Part shown: in pieces, positions 9,725-19,800 of the stretch
Layout of the letters: every line of letters begins with the position of its first letter
Numbering within the stretch: position 1 is the stretch's first letter
From: Streptomyces radicis
Lineage (GTDB): Bacteria; Actinomycetota; Actinomycetes; Streptomycetales; Streptomycetaceae
Reading direction: 5' to 3'
Assembly: GCF_003626575.1 (NCBI RefSeq)
Contig: NZ_RBDY01000016.1
Span: forward strand, 1 to 64,000
Length of the DNA stretch: 64,000 nucleotides
Notes under the pieces: generated by a model
The model's input: only the letters and a program-made list of their open reading frames with translations
Told to the model about the DNA's origin: nothing
Databases searched by the model: none
Position numbers and translations under genes: made by a program

Positions 9725-9797
9725 CGGGTGGGCGGGCCGCGGCGGGAGCGGGACGCGGTCCGTGCCCCGGGCGTTCCCGCCCGGTAATCTCGCCTCC

Positions 9798-12506
9798 ATG
9801 GCCTCAGGTACGCCCGGCAAGGGTTCCCAGGGCGCGCGCGCCGGGCGCGGCGGTGGCGGGGGAGCGAAGAAGGCGCCCGCCAAGAAGGCGGCCGCGAAGA
9901 AGCCCCCGGCGAAGAAGGCCGCGGCCAGGAAGCCGGCGCCGCCACCCAACAAGCCCGCGCCGCGTCTCGCGTTCCGCGCGGTCCGCGCGCTGTGGATGGG
10001 ACTGGCCCACCCGGTGGGCGCGTTGCTGCGCGGCATAGGGAGCAGCGCCAAGGCGCTCGACCCGGCGCATCGCAAGGACGGGCTCGCGCTCCTGCTGCTC
10101 GGCCTCGCCCTGATCACCGCGGCGGGCACGTGGTCCAATCTCCAGGGCCCGGTCGGCGAGCTCGTCACCATGCTGGTCACCGGCGCGCTGGGCCGCCTCG
10201 ACCTGATCTTCCCGTTGATCCTCGGCTTTCTCGCGGTGCGGCTGATCCGGCACCCGGAGAAGCAGGAGGCCAACGGCCGCATCGTCATCGGCCTCAGCGC
10301 CCTCCTGGTGGGCGTGCTCGGCCTGGTGCACGTCTTCACGGGCGCCCCGGGGCGCGGCGAGGGCGCGCAGGCGCTGCGCGACACCGGGGGGCACCTGGGG
10401 TGGGCGGCGTCCCGGCCGCTGATCCTGGCGGTCGGCGAGCCGCTCGCGGTGGCGCTGCTGACCCTGCTGACCGTCTTCGGGCTGCTCGTGGTGACGGCGA
10501 CGCCGGTGAACACCATTCCGCGGCGGCTGCGCCAGGGCGCGATCCGGCTCGGGCTGCTGGCCGGGAACGGTCCCGGCACCGAGACCGAGATCCTGGTCGA
10601 GCGATACCGCGACGACGACCCGGACTGGCCGCTGTCCTCGCCGCCCGACCTGGCGGAGCGCGAGGCGCTCGAGGAACGCCGCCGCGCCGCGCCGCGCAAG
10701 GCCGCGGGCCGGGGGCGCCGCGCCCGGGGGAGCGACCCGATCGACGTGGCGGCGGAGGCCGCCGAGGCGCTGGACGGGGCCGTGCGGCACGGGGTGCGGC
10801 CCTCGCCGCTCGTCGCCGACCTCAGCAGCCGTGTGACCGCGGGGGGCCGTGTCGAGAAGCTCGCCGACCCGGTGGGCGCCGCGGGCGCCGCCGAGCCCGT
10901 GGAGGCCGGGCCCGCCGCCTCCGACCCGGGCGCGTCGGGCGCCGGGTCGGCCGTTCCCGACCTGACCAAGAGCGCGCCGGAGCCGTCGGAGCCGCTGCCG
11001 CCGCGCGCCGAGCAGTTGCAGCTGTCGGGCGACATCACCTACGCCCTGCCCTCGCTCGACCTGCTGCGCCGCGGCGGCCCGGGAAAGTCCAGGAGCGCCG
11101 CCAACGACGCGGTGGTCGACTCGTTGACCAACGTCTTCACGGAGTTCAAGGTGGACGCCCGGGTCACCGGCTTCACCAGGGGCCCGACGGTGACGCGTTA
11201 CGAGGTGGAGCTCGGCCCCGCGGTCAAGGTGGAGAAGATCACCGCGCTCACCAAGAACATCGCCTACGCCGTGGCGAGTCCCGACGTCCGCATCATCAGC
11301 CCCATCCCAGGCAAGTCGGCCGTCGGCATCGAGATCCCCAACAGCGACCGCGAGATGGTCAACCTCGGGGACGTGCTGCGCCTGGCCGACGCGGTGGGCG
11401 ACGAACACCCGCTCGTGGTGGGCCTCGGCAAGGACGTCGAGGGCGGCTATGTCACCGCGAACCTCGCGCGCATGCCGCACATGCTGGTCGCCGGCGCCAC
11501 CGGATCCGGCAAGTCGTCGTGCGTCAACTGCCTGATCACCTCGGTGATGATCAGGTCGACACCCGAGGACGTGCGCCTGGTGCTGATCGACCCCAAGCGG
11601 GTCGAGCTCACGGCCTACGAGGGCATCCCGCACCTGATCACGCCCATCATCACCAACCCCAAGCGGGCCGCCGAGGCGCTCCAGTGGGTGGTGCGCGAGA
11701 TGGATCTGCGCTACGACGACCTGGCGGCGTACGGGTACCGGCACATCGACGACTTCAACGCCGCCGTCCGCTCGGGCAAGGCGACCCCGCCGGCGGGCAG
11801 CGAGCGCGACCTGGCGCCGTATCCGTATCTGCTGGTGATCGTCGACGAGCTGGCCGACCTCATGATGGTCGCCCCGCGGGACGTGGAGGACGCGATCGTC
11901 CGGATCACGCAGCTGGCGCGCGCCGCCGGGATCCATCTGGTACTGGCCACCCAGCGGCCGAGCGTGGACGTGGTGACAGGCCTGATCAAGGCGAACGTGC
12001 CCTCGCGCCTCGCGTTCGCCACGTCCTCGCTCGCCGACAGCCGCGTCATCCTCGACCAGCAGGGCGCCGAGAAGCTGATCGGCAAGGGCGACGGGCTTTT
12101 CCTGCCGATGGGGGCGAACAAGCCCACGCGCATGCAGGGCGCCTTTGTCACCGAGGAGGAGGTGGCGGCCGTCGTCCAGCACTGCAAGGACCAGATGGCG
12201 CCCGTTTTCCGCGATGACGTCACCGTCTCGTCGGGGAAGAAGAAGGAGATCGACGAGGAGATCGGCGACGACCTGGATCTGCTGTGCCAGGCAGCCGAGC
12301 TTGTGGTCTCCACGCAGTTCGGATCGACCTCCATGCTCCAGCGCAAGCTGCGGGTCGGCTTCGCCAAGGCGGGGCGGCTGATGGACCTCATGGAGTCCCG
12401 CGGGGTGGTGGGGCCGAGCGAGGGCTCCAAGGCCCGCGACGTGCTGGTCAAGCCCGACGAACTCGATGGCGTGCTCGCGGTGATCCGGGGGGAGACTCCC
12501 TTCTAG
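9798..12506 (+). CDS. ftsK: DNA translocase FtsK
   Basis: A 902-residue septal DNA pump that clears chromosomes from closing septa. The N-terminus is unusually rich in Lys, Ala and Pro (about 22-55, KKAPAKK-like repeats, histone-H1-like), then four membrane segments (about 95-113, 122-150, 161-181, 205-233), a low-complexity linker, the motor domain with Walker A GATGSGKS at 566-573, and the winged-helix gamma domain at the C-terminus. The frame stays open upstream to 9666 inside osaB, but ATG 9798 fits the family and avoids the overlap. It is the usual FtsK downstream of osaB. Confidence 0.93.
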   Translation: MASGTPGKGSQGARAGRGGGGGAKKAPAKKAAAKKPPAKKAAARKPAPPPNKPAPRLAFRAVRALWMGLAHPVGALLRGIGSSAKALDPAHRKDGLALLLLGLALITAAGTWSNLQGPVGELVTMLVTGALGRLDLIFPLILGFLAVRLIRHPEKQEANGRIVIGLSALLVGVLGLVHVFTGAPGRGEGAQALRDTGGHLGWAASRPLILAVGEPLAVALLTLLTVFGLLVVTATPVNTIPRRLRQGAIRLGLLAGNGPGTETEILVERYRDDDPDWPLSSPPDLAEREALEERRRAAPRKAAGRGRRARGSDPIDVAAEAAEALDGAVRHGVRPSPLVADLSSRVTAGGRVEKLADPVGAAGAAEPVEAGPAASDPGASGAGSAVPDLTKSAPEPSEPLPPRAEQLQLSGDITYALPSLDLLRRGGPGKSRSAANDAVVDSLTNVFTEFKVDARVTGFTRGPTVTRYEVELGPAVKVEKITALTKNIAYAVASPDVRIISPIPGKSAVGIEIPNSDREMVNLGDVLRLADAVGDEHPLVVGLGKDVEGGYVTANLARMPHMLVAGATGSGKSSCVNCLITSVMIRSTPEDVRLVLIDPKRVELTAYEGIPHLITPIITNPKRAAEALQWVVREMDLRYDDLAAYGYRHIDDFNAAVRSGKATPPAGSERDLAPYPYLLVIVDELADLMMVAPRDVEDAIVRITQLARAAGIHLVLATQRPSVDVVTGLIKANVPSRLAFATSSLADSRVILDQQGAEKLIGKGDGLFLPMGANKPTRMQGAFVTEEEVAAVVQHCKDQMAPVFRDDVTVSSGKKKEIDEEIGDDLDLLCQAAELVVSTQFGSTSMLQRKLRVGFAKAGRLMDLMESRGVVGPSEGSKARDVLVKPDELDGVLAVIRGETPF

Positions 12507-12627
12507 ACCCCAGGGGAATCGGCCATCCTGATGGCGTATAAAGCCGTCGGCCCGGTTGCTCGTTCCTTTCGCAGCCCCCCTAGACTGATAAGCACAGCAC
12601 GTGGCTCCACGCTCGAAAGGCGCCCCC

Positions 12628-13443
12628 GTGTCCAACGGCAACTCTTCCGCCAAGGACCGGCTTTCCGTCGGTCGAATCCTCCAGCAGGCGCGCATCGATG
12701 CAAAGCTGACCGTGGATGAGGTCAGTTCGTCCACACGTGTGCGCATTCCGATCGTGCAGGCCATCGAGCAGGACGACTTCTCGCGCTGCGGTGGGGACGT
12801 CTATGCCCGCGGCCACATCCGTACGCTCGCCCGTGCCGTGGGGGCGGACGCGGGTGAGCTGATCGAGCTGTTCAACGAGCAACAGGGCTCCGCCCCGCCC
12901 CTCCTCTCGTCCGGACCTCTGTTCGAGGCCGAGCGGATCCGGCCCGAGCCGCGCCGCCCGAACTGGACGGCCGCCATGGTGGCCGCGATCGTCGTGGTGA
13001 TCGGGTTCGTCGGCTTCACCTTTTTCAGTGGTGGCGAGGGCGAGGACCCCGGTGCGGTCGCCGAGGGCTCCGAGTCCCCGAGCCCCAGCGCGGGCCAGCG
13101 GACGGAGACGCCGGAGCAGACCGAGGAGCCCGAGGAGCCCGCCCCCGAGCCGTCCGAGAGCGCGGTGGCCGCCCCGCCCGCCGACGAGGTCACCGTCGTG
13201 GCCACGGCCGAGGGCGGATCCAGCTGGATCTCCGCCAAGGACGCCAACGGGGGCCTGATCTTCCAGGGCGTGCTCCAGGAGGGCCAGTCCGAGACGTTCA
13301 GCGACGACGACCAGATCGACCTCATCCTGGGCAACGCGGGCGCCGTGCGGCTCCATGTCAACGGAAGTGAGATCGAGGACGTCTTCGAGATGGGTCAGGT
13401 GGAGCGCCTGAGCTACACCCGGGGAGACCCGAGCGAGGGCTGA
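12628..13443 (+). CDS. RodZ-like helix-turn-helix membrane protein
   Basis: A 271-residue protein with a cytoplasmic HTH domain (about 10-85, V-G-R-I-L-Q-Q-A-R then S-S-S-T-R-V-R-I), one membrane helix (about 118-138), a Pro/Glu/Ser-rich spacer and an outside beta-rich domain of the DUF4115 type. This is the RodZ architecture and may link cell shape or division to the envelope. It follows ftsK at 121 bp. GTG 12628 is preferred over GTG 12601 because AAAGG lies at 12616-12620 and because homologs begin close to S-x-G-R-x-L-Q-Q-A-R. Function is inferred from layout only. Confidence 0.8.
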   Translation: MSNGNSSAKDRLSVGRILQQARIDAKLTVDEVSSSTRVRIPIVQAIEQDDFSRCGGDVYARGHIRTLARAVGADAGELIELFNEQQGSAPPLLSSGPLFEAERIRPEPRRPNWTAAMVAAIVVVIGFVGFTFFSGGEGEDPGAVAEGSESPSPSAGQRTETPEQTEEPEEPAPEPSESAVAAPPADEVTVVATAEGGSSWISAKDANGGLIFQGVLQEGQSETFSDDDQIDLILGNAGAVRLHVNGSEIEDVFEMGQVERLSYTRGDPSEG

Positions 13444-13451
13444 TCACCGTC

Positions 13452-13481
13452 CGTCCCGGGGCGGGCGGTCGCCCCGGGACG
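13452..13481 (+). terminator. 12-bp perfect hairpin between the HTH gene and rimO
   Basis: The arms 13452-13463 and 13470-13481 are exact reverse complements with a 6-nt loop. No T run follows, so this is either a factor-assisted terminator or an RNA-stability element. It lies 16 bases before the rimO start. Confidence 0.6.
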
Positions 13482-13496
13482 AAGTAGGGTGAGGCC

Positions 13497-15071
13497 ATGT
13501 CCGAACGCCGTACCGTTGCTCTGGTCACCCTTGGTTGCGCCCGTAATGAGGTGGATTCCGAAGAGCTGGCGGGGCGGCTGGCCGCGGATGGCTGGGACTT
13601 GGTGGAGGACGCGGCCGACGCGGAGGTCGCCGTCGTCAACACGTGCGGCTTCGTCGACGCCGCGAAGAAGGATTCGGTCGACGCGCTGTTGGAGGCGGGG
13701 GAGCTCAAGTCGGCGGCCGCCGACGGCGGCAGCGGGCCGACGAGGGCGGTCGTGGCCGTCGGCTGCATGGCCGAGCGGTACGGCAAGGAGCTGGCCGACG
13801 CCCTGCCCGAGGCGGACGCGGTGCTCGGCTTCGACGACTACGCCGACATCTCCACGCGCCTGCGCACGATCCTCGCCGGTGGCGTGCACGCCTCCCACAT
13901 ACCGCGCGACCGGCGCAAGCTGCTGCCCATCAGCCCCGCCGAACGGCAGGCCGCCGAGCCCGCGGTGGCGCTGCCGGGGCACGGCGCGATCGCCGATCTG
14001 CCCGCCGGGGTCGCCCCCGCGTCGGGGCCGCGCGCGCCCCTGCGCCGCAGACTGGGCGGGGGCCCGGTGGCCTCGGTCAAGCTGGCCTCGGGCTGCGACC
14101 GGCGCTGCACGTTCTGCGCGATCCCGTCGTTCCGGGGCTCGTTCATCTCGCGCCGCCCCTCCGACGTGCTCGGCGAGGCCCGTTGGCTTGCGGAGCAGGG
14201 CGTCAAGGAGATCATGCTCGTCTCCGAGAACAACACCTCGTACGGCAAGGACCTCGGCGACATCAGGCTGCTCGAGACCCTCCTCGCCGAACTGGCCGCC
14301 GTGGACGGTCTGGAGCGCATCCGCGTGAGCTATCTCCAGCCCGCCGAGATGCGCCCCGGGCTGATCGACGTGCTCACCGGGACGGACAAGGTCGCGCCGT
14401 ACTTCGACCTCTCCTTCCAGCACTCGGCGCCCGGAGTCCTGCGCGCCATGCGGCGCTTCGGCGACACCCGCCGCTTCCTCGACCTGCTCGAGAGCATCAG
14501 GGCCGACGCGCCCCTGGCCGGGGTGCGGTCCAACTTCATCGTGGGCTTCCCCGGCGAGACGGCGGACGACCTGGCCGAGCTGGAGGGCTTCCTCGCCGAG
14601 GCGCGGCTCGACGCCATCGGCGTGTTCGGGTACTCGGACGAGGACGGCACCGAGGCCGCCGGGTACGAGGGGAAGCACGATCCCGAGGAGATCGCCGCGC
14701 GGCTCGACCGCGTCTCCCGACTGGCCGACGAGCTGATCGCGCAGCGCGCCGAGGAGCGGATCGGCGAACGGGCCCGCGTGCTCGTCGAGTCGCTCGGCGA
14801 GGACGACACGGGCGAGGACGGCGACGTCGACGGAGACGGTGACGGCGGCGGTTTCGGCGAGGTGATCGCCGTCGGGCGCGGCGAGCACCAGGCGCCCGAG
14901 ACCGACGGCCACATCCTGCTCACCGCGCCGCGCGGCGCCGCGGGGGAGCGCGATCAACGGCCGCGCGTGGGCGATTTCGTCGAGGCCGAGATCGTCGCCG
15001 CCCGGGGCGTGGACCTGATCGCCGTGCCGCGCCGCGTCCCCGTTCCCGGGCCCCGCGGGGACGGAAGATGA
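13497..15071 (+). CDS. rimO: Ribosomal protein S12 methylthiotransferase RimO
   Basis: A 524-residue radical-SAM enzyme that adds a methylthio group to the conserved aspartate of ribosomal protein S12. The N-terminal MTTase domain has Cys14, Cys50 and Cys90. The radical-SAM cluster is Cys200, Cys204 and Cys207 (CxxxCxxC). A TRAM domain ends the protein. The TLGC-x-x-N-x-V-D-S motif near the N-terminus separates RimO from MiaB, which is also in the window. The TRAM domain holds an Asp/Gly-rich insertion (about 438-455). The gene overlaps pgsA by 4 nt and starts a rimO-pgsA-cinA operon. Confidence 0.92.
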   Translation: MSERRTVALVTLGCARNEVDSEELAGRLAADGWDLVEDAADAEVAVVNTCGFVDAAKKDSVDALLEAGELKSAAADGGSGPTRAVVAVGCMAERYGKELADALPEADAVLGFDDYADISTRLRTILAGGVHASHIPRDRRKLLPISPAERQAAEPAVALPGHGAIADLPAGVAPASGPRAPLRRRLGGGPVASVKLASGCDRRCTFCAIPSFRGSFISRRPSDVLGEARWLAEQGVKEIMLVSENNTSYGKDLGDIRLLETLLAELAAVDGLERIRVSYLQPAEMRPGLIDVLTGTDKVAPYFDLSFQHSAPGVLRAMRRFGDTRRFLDLLESIRADAPLAGVRSNFIVGFPGETADDLAELEGFLAEARLDAIGVFGYSDEDGTEAAGYEGKHDPEEIAARLDRVSRLADELIAQRAEERIGERARVLVESLGEDDTGEDGDVDGDGDGGGFGEVIAVGRGEHQAPETDGHILLTAPRGAAGERDQRPRVGDFVEAEIVAARGVDLIAVPRRVPVPGPRGDGR

Positions 15072-15709
15072 CGGATACGCCGGCACCGGCCGACGAGGTC
15101 GGACCGCGCGCGCATCCGCGGCGGGCCCCCGCCTTGTGGAACATCGCCAACGTCCTGACGATGGTGCGGCTGCTGCTCGTCCCGGGGTTCGTGCTGCTGA
15201 TGTTCGCCGAGGGGGGCCACGACCCGGCGTGGCGGTCGGTCGCGTGGGCGGCGTTCACCGTGGCCATGATCACCGACCTGTTCGACGGGGAGCTGGCCAG
15301 GCGCCACAACCTGGTCACCGACTTCGGCAAGATCGCCGACCCCATCGCCGACAAGGCGATCATGGGGGCCGCGCTCATCTGCCTGTCGGCCCTCTCCGAC
15401 CTGCCATGGTGGGTCACCGTCGTCATCCTGGTCAGGGAGCTCGGCATCACCGTGCTGCGGTTCTGGGTGATCCGCCACGGGGTCATCCCGGCCAGCCGCG
15501 GCGGCAAGGCGAAGACGCTCACCCAGGGCGTCGCCGTCGGCATGTACATCCTGGCCCTCACAGGGCCGCTGGCGACGCTGCGCTGGTGGGTGATGGCCGT
15601 CGCGGTGGTGCTCACCGTGGCGACCGGGCTCGACTATGTGCGCCAGGCCGTGGTGCTGCGCAGGGCGGGCCTCGCCAGGGAAGCGGACCGCGGAGAGGGC
15701 AGCCGGTGA
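15068..15709 (+). CDS. pgsA: CDP-diacylglycerol-glycerol-3-phosphate 3-phosphatidyltransferase
   Basis: A 213-residue membrane enzyme making phosphatidylglycerol phosphate from CDP-diacylglycerol and glycerol-3-phosphate. The CDP-alcohol phosphotransferase signature D-G-x2-A-R-x8-G-x3-D-x3-D is complete (DGELARRHNLV then DFGKIADPIADK). Several membrane helices follow. ATG overlaps the rimO stop (ATGA), and the end overlaps cinA (GTGA), so translation is probably coupled. Another CDP-alcohol phosphotransferase specificity cannot be excluded, but the context supports PgsA. Confidence 0.9.
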   Translation: MTDTPAPADEVGPRAHPRRAPALWNIANVLTMVRLLLVPGFVLLMFAEGGHDPAWRSVAWAAFTVAMITDLFDGELARRHNLVTDFGKIADPIADKAIMGAALICLSALSDLPWWVTVVILVRELGITVLRFWVIRHGVIPASRGGKAKTLTQGVAVGMYILALTGPLATLRWWVMAVAVVLTVATGLDYVRQAVVLRRAGLAREADRGEGSR

Positions 15710-16287
15710 GCGGTCGAGGAGCGCGGGACGAGCCGCCGCTCGCCCGCCAGGTGCTCGGGCTGCTCGCCGGGCGCGGGCAGACGCTCGCCGTCGCCGAGTC
15801 GCTCACCGGAGGCCTGCTCGCGGCCGAGCTGACCGGCGTTCCCGGCGCCTCGCGGGCGTTCCTCGGCTCGGTCACGGCCTACGCGACGGAGGCGAAACGA
15901 GACGTTCTCGGCGTGGACGCCGATGTGCTGGCCGAGCGCGGCCCGGTGGACGCCGAGGTCGCGAGGCAGCTGGCGCTCGGCGTGTGTGACCTGCTGAAAG
16001 CCGACTGGGGCGTGGCCACGACCGGGGTCGCCGGCCCCGAGACCCAGGACGGGAAGCCGGTGGGCACGGTCCATGTGGCGGTTTCGGGCCCGGTCACGGG
16101 GGGAGTCGTGGCTCAGCGGTTGAATCTGCGCGGCGACCGGGCGGCGATCCGGGCGAGCAGCGTCAGGGCGGCGCTGACCCTGCTGCGGAACGAGCTGATC
16201 CTCGCCCGGGAGGAGCGAGATCCTCAGGGCGCCGGGGCGGGACAGGATACGGAACAGAACGGAGAGGATGGATGTTTGCAGCCCTGA
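15706..16287 (+). CDS. cinA: CinA-type nicotinamide-nucleotide amidohydrolase domain protein
   Basis: A 193-residue protein equal to the C-terminal CinA domain alone, which deamidates nicotinamide mononucleotide to nicotinic acid mononucleotide in pyridine-nucleotide salvage. Key motifs are A-E-S-L-T-G-G near the N-terminus and T-G-V-A-G-P near the middle. The N-terminal pyrophosphatase domain of long CinA proteins is absent, as is common in actinobacteria. GTG overlaps the pgsA stop by 4 nt. The C-terminal tail is short and acidic. Confidence 0.88.
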   Translation: MSGRGARDEPPLARQVLGLLAGRGQTLAVAESLTGGLLAAELTGVPGASRAFLGSVTAYATEAKRDVLGVDADVLAERGPVDAEVARQLALGVCDLLKADWGVATTGVAGPETQDGKPVGTVHVAVSGPVTGGVVAQRLNLRGDRAAIRASSVRAALTLLRNELILAREERDPQGAGAGQDTEQNGEDGCLQP

Positions 16288-16382
16288 GTGAACAAGACAT
16301 CGCTCCCCGCCCCGTTGGAGTCCGAGGCGGTACGGTGGGGCATGAAGCAAGCGAGGCCAACGGTCCGAGGAGGGAGCCACCG

Positions 16383-16790
16383 ATGATCCTGCTCCGTCGC
16401 CTGCTGGGTGACGTGCTGCGTCGGCAGCGCCAACGTCAGGGCCGCACCCTGCGCGAGGTGTCCTCCTCGGCCCGGGTCTCCCTCGGATATCTCTCCGAGG
16501 TGGAGCGCGGTCAGAAGGAAGCCTCTTCCGAGCTGCTTTCCGCCATCTGCGACGCGCTTGATCTGCGGATGTCCGAGCTGCTCAGGGAGGTCAGCGACGA
16601 GCTGGCCCTCGCCGAGCTGGCCCAGTCCGCCGCGAGCGACGCGGTGCCGTCCCTGGGGGTCCCCCCTGGGCGGGGCCTGGGGGAGCGTCCCATGCTCAAT
16701 CCGGTGCGGGTGACATCCGTCACTCACCGGCCGGAGGAGCACGTCACGATCAAGGCACAGAGCGAAGCCGTCGACGTCGTCGCGGCCTGA
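16383..16790 (+). CDS. clgR: ClgR-like transcriptional activator of Clp protease genes
   Basis: A 135-residue protein with an XRE-type HTH at about 20-75 (R-T-L-R-E-V-S-S-S-A-R-V then S-E-V-E-R-G) and a short C-terminal region. ClgR activates clp and lon genes in actinobacteria and is itself a ClpP substrate. The protein ends in VVAA, a small hydrophobic tail that fits such a degron. The ATG follows GAGGAGGG at 16367-16374. A longer open frame from 16272 overlaps cinA and is not needed. The position after cinA matches clgR in S. coelicolor. I did not find a clear ClgR operator upstream. Confidence 0.85.
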   Translation: MILLRRLLGDVLRRQRQRQGRTLREVSSSARVSLGYLSEVERGQKEASSELLSAICDALDLRMSELLREVSDELALAELAQSAASDAVPSLGVPPGRGLGERPMLNPVRVTSVTHRPEEHVTIKAQSEAVDVVAA

Positions 16791-16823
16791 TTCCGCGCGA
16801 TCACCGGGGGTCACGCCCCCACG

Positions 16824-19800
16824 TCATGGCCGCAGGCGCAGTCCGCGCGGCGTCGCGTGGAAGCCCGCGGCCTCGAGCCGCCCCGTCCACACCGGATCGG
16901 CGAGCACGGACGAGCCGTTCACCCGCTCCACGGTGAGCGCGCCGATGGCGCCCTCCCGCGCCGCACGGGACAGCGCCTCCGCGGCCGCCCGCGGGGCCTC
17001 CTCAGGGGCCTCCGCCGCCTCGTCGGGCCAGGCGAGCAGCGTGCGCCCGCCGCGCTCCAGGTAGAGCGTGAGCCGTCCGTCCACCAGCACCACGAGCGCC
17101 CCCGCCTTGCGGCCAGGCTTGTGCCCCGCCCCCATGGGCGGCTCGGGCCAGGGCAGCGCGGCACCGTAGGCGTTCGCCGGGTCGGCCGCGGCCAGCACGA
17201 GGGCGCGCGGCCCGTGGGCGGCCCCGCCCCGCTCCGCCGATGCGCTGAGGGCCCGCAGCCGGTCCACCGCGCCGTCCATGGCGAACTGGGCCGCGCCGAG
17301 GCCCTCCACGACATAGCCGCGCCTGGCCTGGCCGCTGTCCTCGAACGCCGAGAGCACCCGGTACGCGGCCGAGAAGCCGCCGGTGACCCCCTCCGCCGTG
17401 ACGGCGCCGCGGGTGACCACCCCGTGCCGGTCGAGCAGCGTGCGGGCCAGGGCGTGGGCGCGCAGCGTGGCGTCGGCCTCGGGGACGGGCGCGAGCGACC
17501 AGCGCCCGGCCACGGTGGGCGGCCCGCTCCTCGACGCCGTGGGGCGGCGGCCGCCCCCGATCGCCAGGGAGCCGTAGCGGCCACGGGGCGTGGCCCTCCG
17601 ACCGCGGTGCGCCACGGAGCCTGCGGTGCGGCCCGAGCCCAGCAGGGCGCGCAACGGGCCCAGGGTGTCGTTCGTCAGACGACCCGACCAGGCGAGCTCC
17701 CAGACCGCCTCGGTGAGCGCGGCGTCCGACGCCTCGTGCCCGGCCGCCCCCACCTGCTCGGCGATCTGCCGGAAGAACAGCCCGTACCCGCCGGAGAGCG
17801 CGTCGAGCACCGCGCGGTGCAGCGGAGACAGCTCCAGGGGGTGCGGCGGCGGGAGCAGCAGCGGCGCGGTGTCCGCGGGGTAGAGCGCGACCCAGCCGTC
17901 CTTGCCCGGCAGGGCGCCGGCGCCCGCCCAGACGACCTCGCCCGAGGCCGTCAACTCGTCGAGCAGCGGCGGCGCGTAGCCGGAGACCCGGGACGGCAGG
18001 ACCAGGCGCTCGAGCGCGGAGGCGGGCACGGGGGCGCCCTGCAACTGCTCGATCGCCCGCACCAGTCCTTCGATGCCGCGCAGCCCGCCGCGCCCCGGCT
18101 CGCCCACGTGCTGCCACGGGGGGAGGAACGCGGCGAGCGCCGTCGGCGGCACCGGCTCCACCTCCTCGCGGAGCGCGGCGAGCGAGCGGCGCCGCAGCCT
18201 GCGCAGCACGGTCGGGTCGCACCACTCGTGTCCCGCGCCGCCCGGCCTGAACTCCCCCTGCACCAGGCGGCCTTCGGCCGCGAGCCGGTGCAGCACGCCG
18301 TCCGTGACCGCGCTGCCGAGGCCGAACCTGGCGCCCAACTGCGCCGAGGTGAACGGGCCGTGGGTGCGGGCGTACCGGGAAAGGAGGTCGCCGAGCGGGT
18401 CGCCCACCGGCTCGGTGAACGCCTCCGGCACGCCCACCGGGAGCGCGGCGCCCAGGGCGTCCCGCAGCCGCCCCGCGTCCTCGATCGCCGCCCAGTGGAC
18501 CCGGCCCGCGACGCGCACGCGCAGCGCCCTGCGGGCGGCGGCCAGGGACTCGGCCCACTCGGGGCGTGCGCCGCGCTCGGCCAACTCCTCGTCGGTGAGC
18601 GGGCCGAGGACGCGCAGCAGGTCGGCGACGCCCTCGGCGTCCTTGACCCGGCGCTCCTCGGTGAGCCACCGGAGCTCCCGCTCCAGCTGGGCGAGCACAT
18701 CGGGGTCGAGCAGCTCACGCAGCTCCGCCTGGCCGAGCAGCTCCGCGAGCAGCCGGGAGTCGAGCGACAGGGCGGCGGCGCGGCGCTCGGCCAACGGGGA
18801 GTCGCCCTCGTAGAGGTACTGCGCGACATAGCCGAAGAGGAGCGAGCGGGCGAACGGCGAGGGGTCGCGCGTGGTGACCTCGACCAGCCGCACGCGCCTG
18901 GCCTCGATGTCCCGCATCAGCTCGGTGAGCCCCGGCACGTCGAAGACGTCCTGGAGGCACTCGCGGACCGCCTCGAGCACGATCGGGAACGAGCCGAACT
19001 CGGCGGCGACCGAGAGCAGCTGGTGGGCGCGCTGCCGCTGCTGCCACAGCGGGGTGCGCCGCCCGGGGGCGCGCCGGGGCAGCAGCAGGGCGCGCGCGGC
19101 GCATTCGCGGAACCTGGCGGCGAACAGGGCGGAGGCGCCGATCTGGTCGGTGACCACCTGGTCGACCTCGCCGGGGTCGAGCAGCACGTCCGCGGCGCCG
19201 ACCGGGGCCTTGGCGTCGTCGAACGCGGCGTCGGCCGGGCCCGTGACCGCGCCGGGCGCGTCGAGGTCGAACGCGGCCTCGGTGGCCAGCAGATCGGCGT
19301 CGGGCAGCCGCAGCACGATGCCGTCGTCGGCGTGCATCACCTGGGCGTCAAGCCCGAAGCGCTCGCCGATCCTGGCGCCGAGGGCCAGCGCCCAGGGGGC
19401 GTGCACCTGCGCGCCGAACGGCGAGTGCACCACCACGCGCCAGTCGCCCAGCTCGTCGCGGAACCGCTCGACCACGATCGTCCGGTCGTCGGGGACGTGG
19501 CCGCACGCCTGGCGCTGCTCCCCGAGATACGCCAGGACGTTGTCCACGGCCCAGGCGTCGAGGCCAGCCGAGGCCAGCCGCTCCCGCGCGGCCCCGTCGT
19601 CCAGGCCGCCGATCTCCCGCAGGAACGCGCCCAGGGCCCGGCCGAGCTCGAGGGGGCGGCCCAGCTGGTCGCCCTTCCAGAACGGCAGCCGCCCCGCGAT
19701 GCCAGGGGCGGGGGTGACCAGCACCCGGTCCCGGGTGATGTCCTCGATCCGCCAGGACGTGGTGCCCAGCGTGAAGACGTCGCCCACCCGCGACTCGTAC

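Noticed and set aside
16272..16382. Longer start for clgR
   Set aside because: It would overlap cinA, has no ribosome site and adds no family sequence; ATG 16383 has a strong site.
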